From: Massilia sp. METH4
Lineage (GTDB): Bacteria; Pseudomonadota; Gammaproteobacteria; Burkholderiales; Burkholderiaceae_D
DNA: 64,000 bases
Reading direction: 5' to 3'
NCBI RefSeq assembly: GCF_037094685.1
Contig: NZ_CP146614.1
Span: forward strand, 2,294,001-2,358,000
Shown: positions 52,965 to 60,809 of the stretch, piece after piece
How positions within the stretch are numbered: position 1 is the stretch's first letter
Layout of the letters: each line of letters starts with the position of its first letter
The notes under the pieces: model-generated
Seen by the model: only the letters and a program-made list of their open reading frames with translations
What the model was told of the DNA's origin: nothing
The model's database searches: none
Program-made: the position numbers and the translations under genes

Positions 52965-55376
52965 ATGGCAAAACTGAACAGCCTGTTGCGCCTGACCGGC
53001 ACGGCGCATGATGACGTGCTGGACGGCAGCAACGGCAGCGACACGATCGATGGCGGGGCGGGCAACGATACGCTGCGCGGCGGCCTGGGGGACGACGAAT
53101 ATCGCGTCGATGGCCCCGGTGACGTGATCGAGGAAACGGCGGGTGGCGGCATCGACAGGGTGTTCGCGGCCGGGAACCGGTACAAGCTCTCGGCGCACGT
53201 GGAAGCGCTGACCTATGTGGGCACGGGGTCGTTCACCGGCATCGGCAACGCGCAGGACAATGTGCTCACCAGCGGCGCGGGTGACGACCGGCTGGAAGGA
53301 GGGGGTGGCGACGATCACCTGGCGGCCGGCGCGGGGGACGACACGATGCTCGGCGGCGCGGGGAACGACGGGATCACCGCCATGGCCGGCAACGACGTGT
53401 TCGACGGCGGCACGGGGATCGACACCGTGTATGCGATGGCTTCCCGCGACAGCTACACGATCCGCCGGGCGGGCCCCGACGGCCTGGTGTTCACGAGGAT
53501 CGGCGCGGGCGCCGACAGCGAAGGCCAGACGCTGACGGTGCGCAATGTCGAGTACTTTGCCATGGCCGGCCAATACTATTCCCTGGCCGAATTGCTCTCT
53601 GGCCTGCCGCCCGACGGCAACGACAGCATCCAGGGAACCAGCGGCAACGACCGGCTCGACGGCTTCGACGGCGCCGATACGCTGGCGGGCGGTCTCGGCG
53701 ACGACACGTATGTGATCCGCAATGCCGGGACCGCGGTCGTCGAGCGGGCCGGCGGCGGCATCGATACGGCGGAAGTGGCCTACGCGGGCAAGGCCTGGCA
53801 ACTGCCCGATTTCGTCGAGAACGGCATCGCCATCGCGGGCAAGCTCGGGGTCTCCATCGACGGCAATGCGTTGAACAATGTCTTGACCGGCAACGCCGGC
53901 GCCAACGTGCTGACGGGTGGCGCGGGCAACGACACCCTCGACGGCGGCAAGGGCAGCGATGTGCTGGCGGGCGGCAGCGGCGACGACGTCTATTACATCG
54001 ACGCCACGGGCGACACGGTTACCGAGGGCGTGGGCGAGGGCACGGACTCGGTCTTCACCACGCTCGGGAGGATCACGCTGGCGGACGGCGTGGAGAACGT
54101 GCGCTACCTGGGTACGGGGGCCTTCAGCGCCACCGGCAACGCGCTCGACAACGTCATCGCCGGCGGCAGCGCCAACAATACCGCCGATGGCGGGGGCGGC
54201 ACCGACACCTTCGTGCTGGCCGGCGCCTTCGCCGACTACACGGCCCAGCGGCCCAATGCTACCGATGTCGTGCTGGTCAAGGGCGCGCAGAAGATCACGC
54301 TGAAGAACATCGAGCAGGTGCAGTTCAGCGATGGCGTGAAGACGATGGGGCAGATCTTCTTCAACGTGGCGTCGCTGGCCAACGACACGCTGGCCGGCAC
54401 CGACGGCAACGACACGATCGACGGCCTGGCTGGCGCCGACGCGATGAGCGGCTACAAGGGCGACGATACGTATATCGTCGACAACGTTGGCGATATCGCC
54501 ATCGAACTGGCGGGGCAGGGTATCGATACCGTCCATATCGCCATCAAGTCGAAGGCGACCTACACCCTCGGCGTGCACGTGGAGCATGCGGCGATCACCT
54601 CGACCGCGGCGGTGAACGTGATCGGCAATGCGTCGGACAACAAGCTGACCGGCAATAACGCTGCGAACATGCTGGCGGGCGGCGACGGCAACGACATCCT
54701 CATCGGCGGCAAGGGCAGCGACACGATGGATGGCGGCGCCGGCAACGACGTGTACAGCGTGGACGCAAGCGGCGACCGCATCGTGGAAGCGGCGGGCGGC
54801 GGCTACGACATTGTCGAGACGACGGCGACGAAATACACGCTGGCGGCGCACGTGGAGCAACTGCGCTACCTCGGCAAGGCGACCTTCACGGGCATCGGCA
54901 ACGAGCAGGACAACCTCATCGCCGGCGGCACGGGCAACGACAAGCTGACCGGCGGCGCGGGCAGGGACACGCTCGTGGTCGGTGCCGGCAACGACACGGT
55001 CACCGACTTCATCAGCGGCATCGACAAGCTCGTGGTCGCGCGCACGATCGGCAATGGGGACGCGGTAATCGACGGCGCCCGCACCGTCAGCAGCGCCGGC
55101 GGCTACTCGGCCGACGCCGAGCTGGTGATCTTCACGCAGGACGCGAAGAGCCTGAGGCTCGCCGATGCGGCGAAGACGATCGGCAGCGCCACCGAGGCGT
55201 ACGTGGCGGGCGAGACGGCGCTGTTCGCGCTGCACAGCGGCAGCACCACGGCCGTGTACCTGTTCACCAGCGGCGGCGACGACGCGCTCGTCAGCGCGAG
55301 TGAACTGACGCAAGTCGCGACGCTGACAGGCGTGGCGTCGGTGGTGGCCGGGGACCTGGGGCTATCTGTCGCGTAG
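52965..55376 (+). CDS. RTX-type calcium-binding repeat protein, probably secreted
   Basis: An 803-residue acidic protein made of clusters of GGxGxDxxx nonapeptides (for example IDGGAGNDTLRGG at about 25, LTGGAGNDTLDGG at about 320, and others near 485, 575 and 658). They alternate with a recurring module of about 90 residues of the type DVIEETAGGGIDRV..VEALTYVGTG. Such repeats form calcium-bound parallel beta-rolls in type I secreted proteins. There is no N-terminal signal peptide, in line with a C-terminal secretion signal. No enzymatic domain is recognised, so it may be an adhesin, matrix or surface-layer-like protein. GAAAGGAG at 52951-52958 lies six bases from the ATG at 52965 but abuts the ATG at 52959, so the former start is chosen. 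No type I transporter genes are nearby. Confidence 0.88.
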   Translation: MAKLNSLLRLTGTAHDDVLDGSNGSDTIDGGAGNDTLRGGLGDDEYRVDGPGDVIEETAGGGIDRVFAAGNRYKLSAHVEALTYVGTGSFTGIGNAQDNVLTSGAGDDRLEGGGGDDHLAAGAGDDTMLGGAGNDGITAMAGNDVFDGGTGIDTVYAMASRDSYTIRRAGPDGLVFTRIGAGADSEGQTLTVRNVEYFAMAGQYYSLAELLSGLPPDGNDSIQGTSGNDRLDGFDGADTLAGGLGDDTYVIRNAGTAVVERAGGGIDTAEVAYAGKAWQLPDFVENGIAIAGKLGVSIDGNALNNVLTGNAGANVLTGGAGNDTLDGGKGSDVLAGGSGDDVYYIDATGDTVTEGVGEGTDSVFTTLGRITLADGVENVRYLGTGAFSATGNALDNVIAGGSANNTADGGGGTDTFVLAGAFADYTAQRPNATDVVLVKGAQKITLKNIEQVQFSDGVKTMGQIFFNVASLANDTLAGTDGNDTIDGLAGADAMSGYKGDDTYIVDNVGDIAIELAGQGIDTVHIAIKSKATYTLGVHVEHAAITSTAAVNVIGNASDNKLTGNNAANMLAGGDGNDILIGGKGSDTMDGGAGNDVYSVDASGDRIVEAAGGGYDIVETTATKYTLAAHVEQLRYLGKATFTGIGNEQDNLIAGGTGNDKLTGGAGRDTLVVGAGNDTVTDFISGIDKLVVARTIGNGDAVIDGARTVSSAGGYSADAELVIFTQDAKSLRLADAAKTIGSATEAYVAGETALFALHSGSTTAVYLFTSGGDDALVSASELTQVATLTGVASVVAGDLGLSVA

Positions 55377-55402
55377 CCTCACCGGTGCGCAGGGTGAGAG
55401 GG

Positions 55403-55420
55403 GGCCCGGGAAACCGGGCC
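55403..55420 (+). terminator. GC-rich hairpin after the RTX gene
   Basis: GGCCCGG and CCGGGCC pair around a GAAA tetraloop 26 bp after the RTX stop. No T-run follows, so it may be a Rho-dependent pause or 3' stabiliser. Confidence 0.45.
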
Positions 55421-55470
55421 GCTTGCCGGCGTTTTCCAATCTGCGCCGCCGGCTGGTGTAGCCTCTCGTC

Positions 55471-56691
55471 ATGGATTCCCTGATCTCCGCTTCGGCGCGC
55501 GCGCTGGCCGCCGGCGACCCGCTGGGCGCATTGAACCGGATAGCGCTGCGGGGCGACCCGCCCGCCCTGGCCCTGCGCGGCATTGCCATGGCCCAGCTGG
55601 GCGAGTATGCGCGGGCGCGCGAACTGCTGCGTGCCGCCGCCCGCGGGTTCGGCGGGCACGAAGCGCTGCCGCGTGCCCGCTGCCTGGTGGCGGAGGCGGA
55701 AGTGGCGCTGGCCATGCGCGACCTCGGCGGTTCTGCGCGACCGCTGGCCCAGGCCGCCGCCACGCTCGAAGCGCACGCCGATCATGCCAATGCCGCGCAG
55801 GCGTGGCTGATCGCGGCCCGCCGCTTGCTTTTGCTGGGCCGGCTCGCCGAGGCGGAAGGTGCGCTGGCGCGGCTCGCTGGCCATCCCCTGCCGCCGGCGC
55901 TCGCCGCCATCGCCGCGCTGAGCACAGGCGAGCTGGCGCTGCGCGCGCTGCGCATCGATGCGGCGCACACGGCGCTGGAACGTGCCCACGCGGTCGCTGC
56001 CCATGCCGGCATACCGGCCCTTCAGGCCGAGGTGGAGGAAGCGCGCACGGCGCTCGTGCGCCCAGCGGCGCGGTGCATTGCAGCGGACGGCACGCGGGTG
56101 CTGAGGCTGGGCGAAGTGGCCGCGCTGCTGGCAGCCGACACGCTGGTGGTCGATGCCTGCCGGCGCGGTCTCGGTGCCGGCGACACGTGGCTGCCGCTGG
56201 CGGGGCGGCCGATCCTGTTCGCGCTGGCGCGCTCGCTTGCCGAAGCCTGGCCCGGTGCCGCCGGCCGCGAAGACCTGATCGCGCGCGCCTTCCGCATCCG
56301 GCGGCCGGACGAAACGCACCGGGCCCGCCTGCGGGTCGAGATCGGCCGCCTGCGCGCGCTGGCCGCACCGCTGGCGGACATCGCCGCCACCTCGCACGGG
56401 TTCGCGATCCGGCCGCGCGACGGGCGCGACCTCGCGTTGCTCGAGCCACCCATCGATGGCGGACAGGCATCGCTCGTGGCCTTGCTATCCGACGGCGCGG
56501 CCTGGTCCACTTCGGCGCTGGCGCTGGCACTAGGGGCGAGCCAGCGGACTGTCCAGCGTGCGCTGGCCGGCCTCGAAGCCGCCGGCGAAGTACGCGCGGT
56601 CGGCAATGGGCGAACGCGCCGCTGGCTGGCGCCGCCACTGACCGGATTCACGACGATCTTGTTACTCCCCGCCGCGCTGCCGGTTCGCTAG
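55471..56691 (+). CDS. TPR-like protein with C-terminal winged-helix DNA-binding domain
   Basis: A 406-residue, Ala-rich protein. The N-terminal half is a series of helical pairs of tetratricopeptide type (AMAQLGEYARARELLRAA and similar, about 1-195). The C-terminal part contains a likely winged helix-turn-helix at about 334-386 (LALALGASQRTVQRALAGLE, then GNGRTRRWL). This suggests a transcriptional regulator with a protein- or ligand-sensing N-terminus. No clear ribosome-binding site precedes the ATG. It is followed by a beta-propeller and a DUF899 gene on the same strand, which it may control. The specific family is not recognised. Confidence 0.65.
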   Translation: MDSLISASARALAAGDPLGALNRIALRGDPPALALRGIAMAQLGEYARARELLRAAARGFGGHEALPRARCLVAEAEVALAMRDLGGSARPLAQAAATLEAHADHANAAQAWLIAARRLLLLGRLAEAEGALARLAGHPLPPALAAIAALSTGELALRALRIDAAHTALERAHAVAAHAGIPALQAEVEEARTALVRPAARCIAADGTRVLRLGEVAALLAADTLVVDACRRGLGAGDTWLPLAGRPILFALARSLAEAWPGAAGREDLIARAFRIRRPDETHRARLRVEIGRLRALAAPLADIAATSHGFAIRPRDGRDLALLEPPIDGGQASLVALLSDGAAWSTSALALALGASQRTVQRALAGLEAAGEVRAVGNGRTRRWLAPPLTGFTTILLLPAALPVR

Positions 56692-56752
56692 AGTGGATGC
56701 ACGGCGCCCCTCGAGGCGCTCAACGCTGGAAAATCCGCATGGGGGCAGGACA

Positions 56753-57457
56753 ATGAACGACATGATGAGCAGTAACGCAGTCGATGCCGGCAAGCGCAGC
56801 GCCGAGATCGTGCGCGAATACGGTCCATTCGACGGCAATCCCGCGATCAGTGGCGTGACGCACGACGGCCGGCAGGTGTGGGCCGCCACAGGCGCGCGGC
56901 TGCTCGCCTTCGATCCGCAGAGCGGCGTGGTCACACGCGTGATCGAGCGGCCGGGCGATGCCGGCACGGCATTCGACGGCACCTATCTCTACCAGATTGT
57001 CGAGTCCCGGATCGACAAGATCGACCCGGCGAGCGGCGAGGTCGTGGCCTCGATCCCGGCGCCGGGCCATGGCGGCGACTCGGGGATGGCATGGGCGGAA
57101 GGAAGCTTGTGGGTCGGCCAGTACCGCGACCGCAAGATCCACCAGATCGATCCCGACACCGGCGCGATCCGGCGCACCATCGAGAGCAGCCGTTTCGTTA
57201 CGGGTGTTACCTGGGTCGACGGTGAACTATGGCATGGCACCTGGGAGGGCGACGCCAGCGACATCCGCCGCATCGATCCGGGCAGCGGAGCCGTCCTGGA
57301 ACGGCTCGACATGCCGGCCGGCGCCGGCGTGAGCGGCCTAGAATCCGACGGCGGCGAGCTGTTCTACTGCGGCGGCGGAGAGAGTGGCAAGGTGCGCGCC
57401 GTGCGGCGGCCGAAGGCAGCCAGGAAGGATGCCGCCGATGCCGGGACGCCTGCCTGA
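56753..57457 (+). CDS. YncE/Vgb-like beta-propeller protein
   Basis: A 234-residue protein with repeated blade motifs: VWAATGARLLAFDPQSG, IDKIDPASGEVVAS, LWVGQYRDRKIHQIDPDTG and IRRIDPGSGAVLE. These are typical of glutamine-cyclotransferase or Vgb/NHL-like propellers. There is no signal peptide, so a cytoplasmic location is likely. It probably binds a ligand or partner; no catalytic residues can be assigned. The start at 56753 is supported by a GGGGGCAGGA purine-rich stretch just upstream. It is 29 bp from the DUF899 gene and probably cotranscribed. Confidence 0.75.
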   Translation: MNDMMSSNAVDAGKRSAEIVREYGPFDGNPAISGVTHDGRQVWAATGARLLAFDPQSGVVTRVIERPGDAGTAFDGTYLYQIVESRIDKIDPASGEVVASIPAPGHGGDSGMAWAEGSLWVGQYRDRKIHQIDPDTGAIRRTIESSRFVTGVTWVDGELWHGTWEGDASDIRRIDPGSGAVLERLDMPAGAGVSGLESDGGELFYCGGGESGKVRAVRRPKAARKDAADAGTPA

Positions 57458-57486
57458 TTCCACAAGGTCGGCTCACGGAGGAACTC

Positions 57487-58275
57487 ATGGATATCGCAAT
57501 TTCTCAACTGCGCGGCGACGCCCTGGAAGACCATGCCGTCGTCTCCGCCAGCGAGTGGCTCGCCGCTCGCAAGGCCCTGCTGGCGCGCGAAAAGGAACTG
57601 ACCCGTTTGCAGGACCAGCTTGCCCGCGAACGCCGCGCGCTGCCGTGGGAACGCGTCGGCAAGGAATATGTTTTCGACACCCCGACCGGGCCGCGCACCC
57701 TCGCCGGCCTGTTCGATGGGCGCAGCCAGCTGCTGGTGCAGCATTTCATGTTCGGTCCCGGCTGGGAGCAAGGGTGCAAGAGCTGTTCCTTCATGGCGGA
57801 CCATATCGACGGCATGAATGTGCACCTGGCCCATCGCGATGTGACGGTGTTGGTCGTTTCGCGTGCACCCCTGGCCGAAATCGAGCGTTTCCGCCAGCGC
57901 ATGGGGTGGCGCTTCACCTGGGTATCGTCGCACGGGAGCGACTTCAACCAGGACTTCGGCGTGAGCTTCACGCCGGAAGCGATGGCGCGCGGCGCGGTTC
58001 CGTACAACTATGCCACGCAGCCCTTCCCGCAGGAGGAGGCACCAGGCATCAGCGTGTTCCACCAGTCCGCCACCGGCGAAGTATTCCACACCTATTCGAC
58101 CTATGGGCGAGGCGTGGAAGCCATGATGGGCACCTACCGCCTGCTGGACCTGGTGCCCAGGGGCCGCGACGAAGACGGCGCCCAATACCCGATGGAGTGG
58201 GTGCGGCACCACGACCGCTACGAACCGGCGCCCGGCACGCCGGCGGCCGCCGCCTGCTGCCATGGCCAGGCCTGA
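57487..58275 (+). CDS. DUF899 thioredoxin-like protein
   Basis: A 262-residue protein of the DUF899 family. It shows the N-terminal SASEWLAARKALLAREKELT, then LPWERVGKEYVFDT and LVQHFMFGPGWEQGCKSCSF, whose CxxC sits at the position of a thioredoxin-fold redox pair. DVTVLVVSRAPLAEIERF and WVSSHGSDFNQDFGV follow. The protein ends in an unusual CCHG. A disulfide oxidoreductase or peroxiredoxin-like role is the usual guess for the family but is not proven. GGAGG precedes the start by four bases. It is followed 27 bp later by a small membrane protein gene, likely its partner. Confidence 0.88.
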   Translation: MDIAISQLRGDALEDHAVVSASEWLAARKALLAREKELTRLQDQLARERRALPWERVGKEYVFDTPTGPRTLAGLFDGRSQLLVQHFMFGPGWEQGCKSCSFMADHIDGMNVHLAHRDVTVLVVSRAPLAEIERFRQRMGWRFTWVSSHGSDFNQDFGVSFTPEAMARGAVPYNYATQPFPQEEAPGISVFHQSATGEVFHTYSTYGRGVEAMMGTYRLLDLVPRGRDEDGAQYPMEWVRHHDRYEPAPGTPAAAACCHGQA

Positions 58276-58302
58276 GCGGCGCGGCCCATCGCGGGGATCG
58301 AC

Positions 58303-58890
58303 ATGGATGGCCTGTGGCCATGGCTGGCCATTGCGGGCGGCGGCGCCCTGCATGGGCTGAACCCTGCCGGCGGCTGGCTGTTCGCGGCGGCGTGGGCGCT
58401 GCGCGCGGGACAGCGGACCGCGATCCTGCGTGCCCTGGCGCCCCTTGCCGCCGGCCACGCGGTGTCGGTCGTGCTGGTGGGCGCCGCCGTCGCGTTCGCC
58501 GTGCCGCTCGACCGGCAAGCGATGCTGGCCCTTGCCGCCGGCATGCTCGTGGCGGGCATGCTCGGGCACTGTTCGGGCTCCCTGCCCGCGCTGGCGCGAG
58601 CCAGGGCAGGGCAGGCCGGCCTGGCGCTGTGGTCGTTCGTTGTCGCCACCGCGCATGGCGCCGGCTTGGTGGCGTTCCCCGCGCTGATGCCCCTGTGTTT
58701 TACCGGCGCGGGCGATGCAGCGGCTTCATCCTGGCGAGCACTGGCGATGGCACTTGCCGCCGTGCTGGTGCACATGGCGGCCATGCTGGCAGTGACCGCG
58801 GCCGTTGCCGGCATGGCGTGCCGCGGCGTGCGGTCGGGAGCACGCATGCTGGCGCGGCGAAAGACGGGCAAGCCGGCGGATGCGGCGTAA
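58303..58890 (+). CDS. Small integral membrane protein of unknown function
   Basis: A 195-residue hydrophobic protein with about five membrane segments (around 5-25, 42-62, 70-88, 105-130 and 143-165) and a positively charged C-terminus, which would be cytoplasmic. It begins MDGLWPWLAIAGGGALHGLNPAGGW; the HGLNPAGGW segment resembles the first helix of some metal or small-molecule exporters, but no family can be assigned firmly. A conserved-looking His also occurs in TAHGAGLVAFP. It follows the DUF899 gene closely and may act with it. It converges with the minus-strand glycosyltransferase, leaving only 7 bp between the stops. Confidence 0.6.
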   Translation: MDGLWPWLAIAGGGALHGLNPAGGWLFAAAWALRAGQRTAILRALAPLAAGHAVSVVLVGAAVAFAVPLDRQAMLALAAGMLVAGMLGHCSGSLPALARARAGQAGLALWSFVVATAHGAGLVAFPALMPLCFTGAGDAAASSWRALAMALAAVLVHMAAMLAVTAAVAGMACRGVRSGARMLARRKTGKPADAA

Positions 58891-58897
58891 CGCCGGC

Positions 58898-60121
58898 TTA
58901 TCCCAGCACGAAGCGCTTCTGCGCCGGCAAACAATGCCGGCGCAGGTCGTACCCGTCGACGATCGTCTGCCGCGCCGCCGCGCGCAGGTGCGCCAGGCTG
59001 TCGCGGTGCGCCAGCGTGTCGGCGATCGTGGCGGCCAGCGCCTCGTGGTCGAAGAAGTCGGCCAGCACGCCGTTGCGGCCGTGCTCGATCATCTCTTCCA
59101 GCGGGGCGGTGCGCGAACCGACGATCAGGCAGCCGGTACTCATCGCTTCCATCAGCGACCAGGACAGCACGAATGGATACGTGAGATAGGTGTAGACCGC
59201 CGACACCTGCATCAGCTGCGTCAGCAGGCCGTGTGGCAGGCGGCCGACGAAGTGCACGCGGCCCATGTCCAGCCGCGCCGCCACCTCGTCGCGGAAGATG
59301 CCCTTCCATGTCTTGCCTTCCGGCGGCGCGGCGCCGTAGCTGACGCCGTCGCCGCCGACGAGGATCACCCGCGCGTTCGGCCGCAGCCGCTGCAGCGTGG
59401 GCAGCGCGCGCATGAAGATGTGGTAGCCCCGATAGGGTTCCAGCTGGCGCGAGACGAACGTAACGACTTCGTCGCCCGGCTTCAGGGTCAGGCCCGCGCC
59501 CGTCAGCGTCACGCGCGCATTCGCGTCGGGCTTGAAGCGGTCGGTGTCGATGCCGTCGTGGATCACGCTGATGCGGTCGCGGAACCAGGCTGGGTGGCGG
59601 CCTGCCTGGAAGCGTGTCGGCGCCAGGCCCGCGTCCGCCTCGGCCAGCGCATGCAGCAGGTGCGTGTTGCGCAGCCTGAGCCTTTGCAGGCTCGCCAGGT
59701 CGGCCGCGCCCGAAAACTCCGGGTCGAAGTGCGAGTCGCCCCCTTCGGCGCCGTAATAGTATTCGGCGTACACCAGCAGGCGGGCGCGCGGGAACACGTC
59801 CTTCACGAACAACGCCTCGCCCCAGCCCGGGTGGGCGAATACGATATCCGGCGTGAAACCCTCCGTCTTCAGGCGATGCAGGGTGGCGGCCGCCGATTCT
59901 CCGCGCAGCACCTTGGTGTACAGGTCCTTCAGCTGTGGGGCCTGCTGCCGCACGTCCGCCGGCATGCGCGCCTGGTGGACGAAGTAGCGCACGCCGGGCA
60001 GGCGCTCGGCCTGTTCGGCCATGCCGAGCGCCACCACCTCGTGGCCGTCGGCCGCCAGCGCGGGCGCCAGGTGGCGGAACTGGCCGGGGAAGTTCTGGTG
60101 GATGAAGAGAATGCGTGCCAT
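58898..60121 (-). CDS. Family 4-type glycosyltransferase
   Basis: A 407-residue GT-B fold enzyme. It begins MARILFIHQNFPGQFRHLAP, a common start for this subgroup. It has SVIHDGIDTDRF at the middle, VTFVSRQLEPYRGYHIF at the start of the donor-binding half, and WSLMEAMSTGCLIVGS followed by PLEEMIEHGRNG, which fits the ExxxxxxxE nucleotide-sugar motif of retaining GT4 enzymes. Donor and acceptor are unknown; a surface polysaccharide role is usual. The start at 60121 shares a base with the stop of the upstream NTF2-like gene (TGATG), indicating coupling, although the two functions look unrelated. Upstream codons in frame would read through that gene and are rejected. Confidence 0.85.
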   Translation of the reverse strand: MARILFIHQNFPGQFRHLAPALAADGHEVVALGMAEQAERLPGVRYFVHQARMPADVRQQAPQLKDLYTKVLRGESAAATLHRLKTEGFTPDIVFAHPGWGEALFVKDVFPRARLLVYAEYYYGAEGGDSHFDPEFSGAADLASLQRLRLRNTHLLHALAEADAGLAPTRFQAGRHPAWFRDRISVIHDGIDTDRFKPDANARVTLTGAGLTLKPGDEVVTFVSRQLEPYRGYHIFMRALPTLQRLRPNARVILVGGDGVSYGAAPPEGKTWKGIFRDEVAARLDMGRVHFVGRLPHGLLTQLMQVSAVYTYLTYPFVLSWSLMEAMSTGCLIVGSRTAPLEEMIEHGRNGVLADFFDHEALAATIADTLAHRDSLAHLRAAARQTIVDGYDLRRHCLPAQKRFVLG

Positions 60122-60639
60122 CAGTCGGCCTTGCCCTGGCTCTTGTTTTCGAATTCGGCGATGGCCTTGGTAAAGCCGTTCATGAGGGCGTTCGGCACGG
60201 CCAGCGACAACTGGTAATGCTCGACCAGGAACCCCTTGCCCGTGTTGCGCAGCACGCCGCTGGCCTGGCAGGTGCCCATCTGCGTGTCCAGCTGCTCGTC
60301 GAACCAGACGTAGCGGCGGTCCGACGAGAAATACACATTGCGTTTCCGGGCCGTGAAGTTCCACGCCTTCTTCGCATCGAAATAGGGCTTGGCCCACGCC
60401 TTGAACTGGTCGCGCGTCCACACTTCCGTCTTGTCGGTGCCGATATACACGCCATTCGGGGCGATCTTGTCGAAGTAGGCCGGCCGGGTGTTGGCGGCAT
60501 CGTCATGCCAGCCATCGACGAAAGCGTTCACCTGCCGCGTGAACTCGGCGGCATCGGGCAATTGCGCCCGGACGGCGGGCGGGGCCAGCATCGCGCAAAC
60601 CAGCGCGGCCGGGGCCAAACGGGTAGCCATGGACCTCAT
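60121..60639 (-). CDS. Exported NTF2/SnoaL-like protein
   Basis: A 172-residue protein with an N-terminal signal peptide (MRSMATRLAPAALVCAMLAPP, then a VRA-Q cleavage site). The mature part has the pattern of the SnoaL/NTF2-like fold: VNAFVDGWHDDAANTRPAYF, GVYIGTDKTEVWTRDQFKAW, VWFDEQLDT and VEHYQLSLAVPN. The small cone-shaped fold usually binds a small molecule; the ligand is unknown. Two nearby ATG codons are possible. The one at 60639 has GGAG seven bases upstream, the one at 60645 only one base from it, so the former is chosen. Its stop overlaps the glycosyltransferase start. Confidence 0.82.
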   Translation of the reverse strand: MRSMATRLAPAALVCAMLAPPAVRAQLPDAAEFTRQVNAFVDGWHDDAANTRPAYFDKIAPNGVYIGTDKTEVWTRDQFKAWAKPYFDAKKAWNFTARKRNVYFSSDRRYVWFDEQLDTQMGTCQASGVLRNTGKGFLVEHYQLSLAVPNALMNGFTKAIAEFENKSQGKAD

Positions 60640-60774
60640 CGACATGCTCCTTCGGGCAGAACGGTCAAAATCGCGAGCATACCTCAGCGGCAGGCCGGGA
60701 GCGCAAGCAGGGAGGTCAAGCAGGGAGCGCAACCACGCGCGCGAGCGGCGCGCGGGCCGCGGCGGGGCTGCCTG

Positions 60775-60780
60775 TATAAT
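60775..60780 (+). promoter_or_regulatory. Candidate -10 box of the NYN-domain gene
   Basis: A perfect TATAAT preceded directly by TG lies 30 bp before the ATG at 60810. The -35 region is GC-rich with no clear hexamer. Confidence 0.45.
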
Positions 60781-60809
60781 CGGCGGCTTCACTGCTACCC
60801 AAGAGACTC

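Noticed and set aside
53000..55200. The repetitive GC-rich stretch as a CRISPR or noncoding repeat array
   Set aside because: The repeats are in frame, vary in sequence and encode GGxGxDxxx nonapeptides of an RTX protein.
58805..60217. Long plus-strand frame opposite the glycosyltransferase
   Set aside because: The minus-strand translation has clear GT4 motifs and a coupled neighbour, while the plus frame has the Arg/Gln/His-rich look of a shadow.
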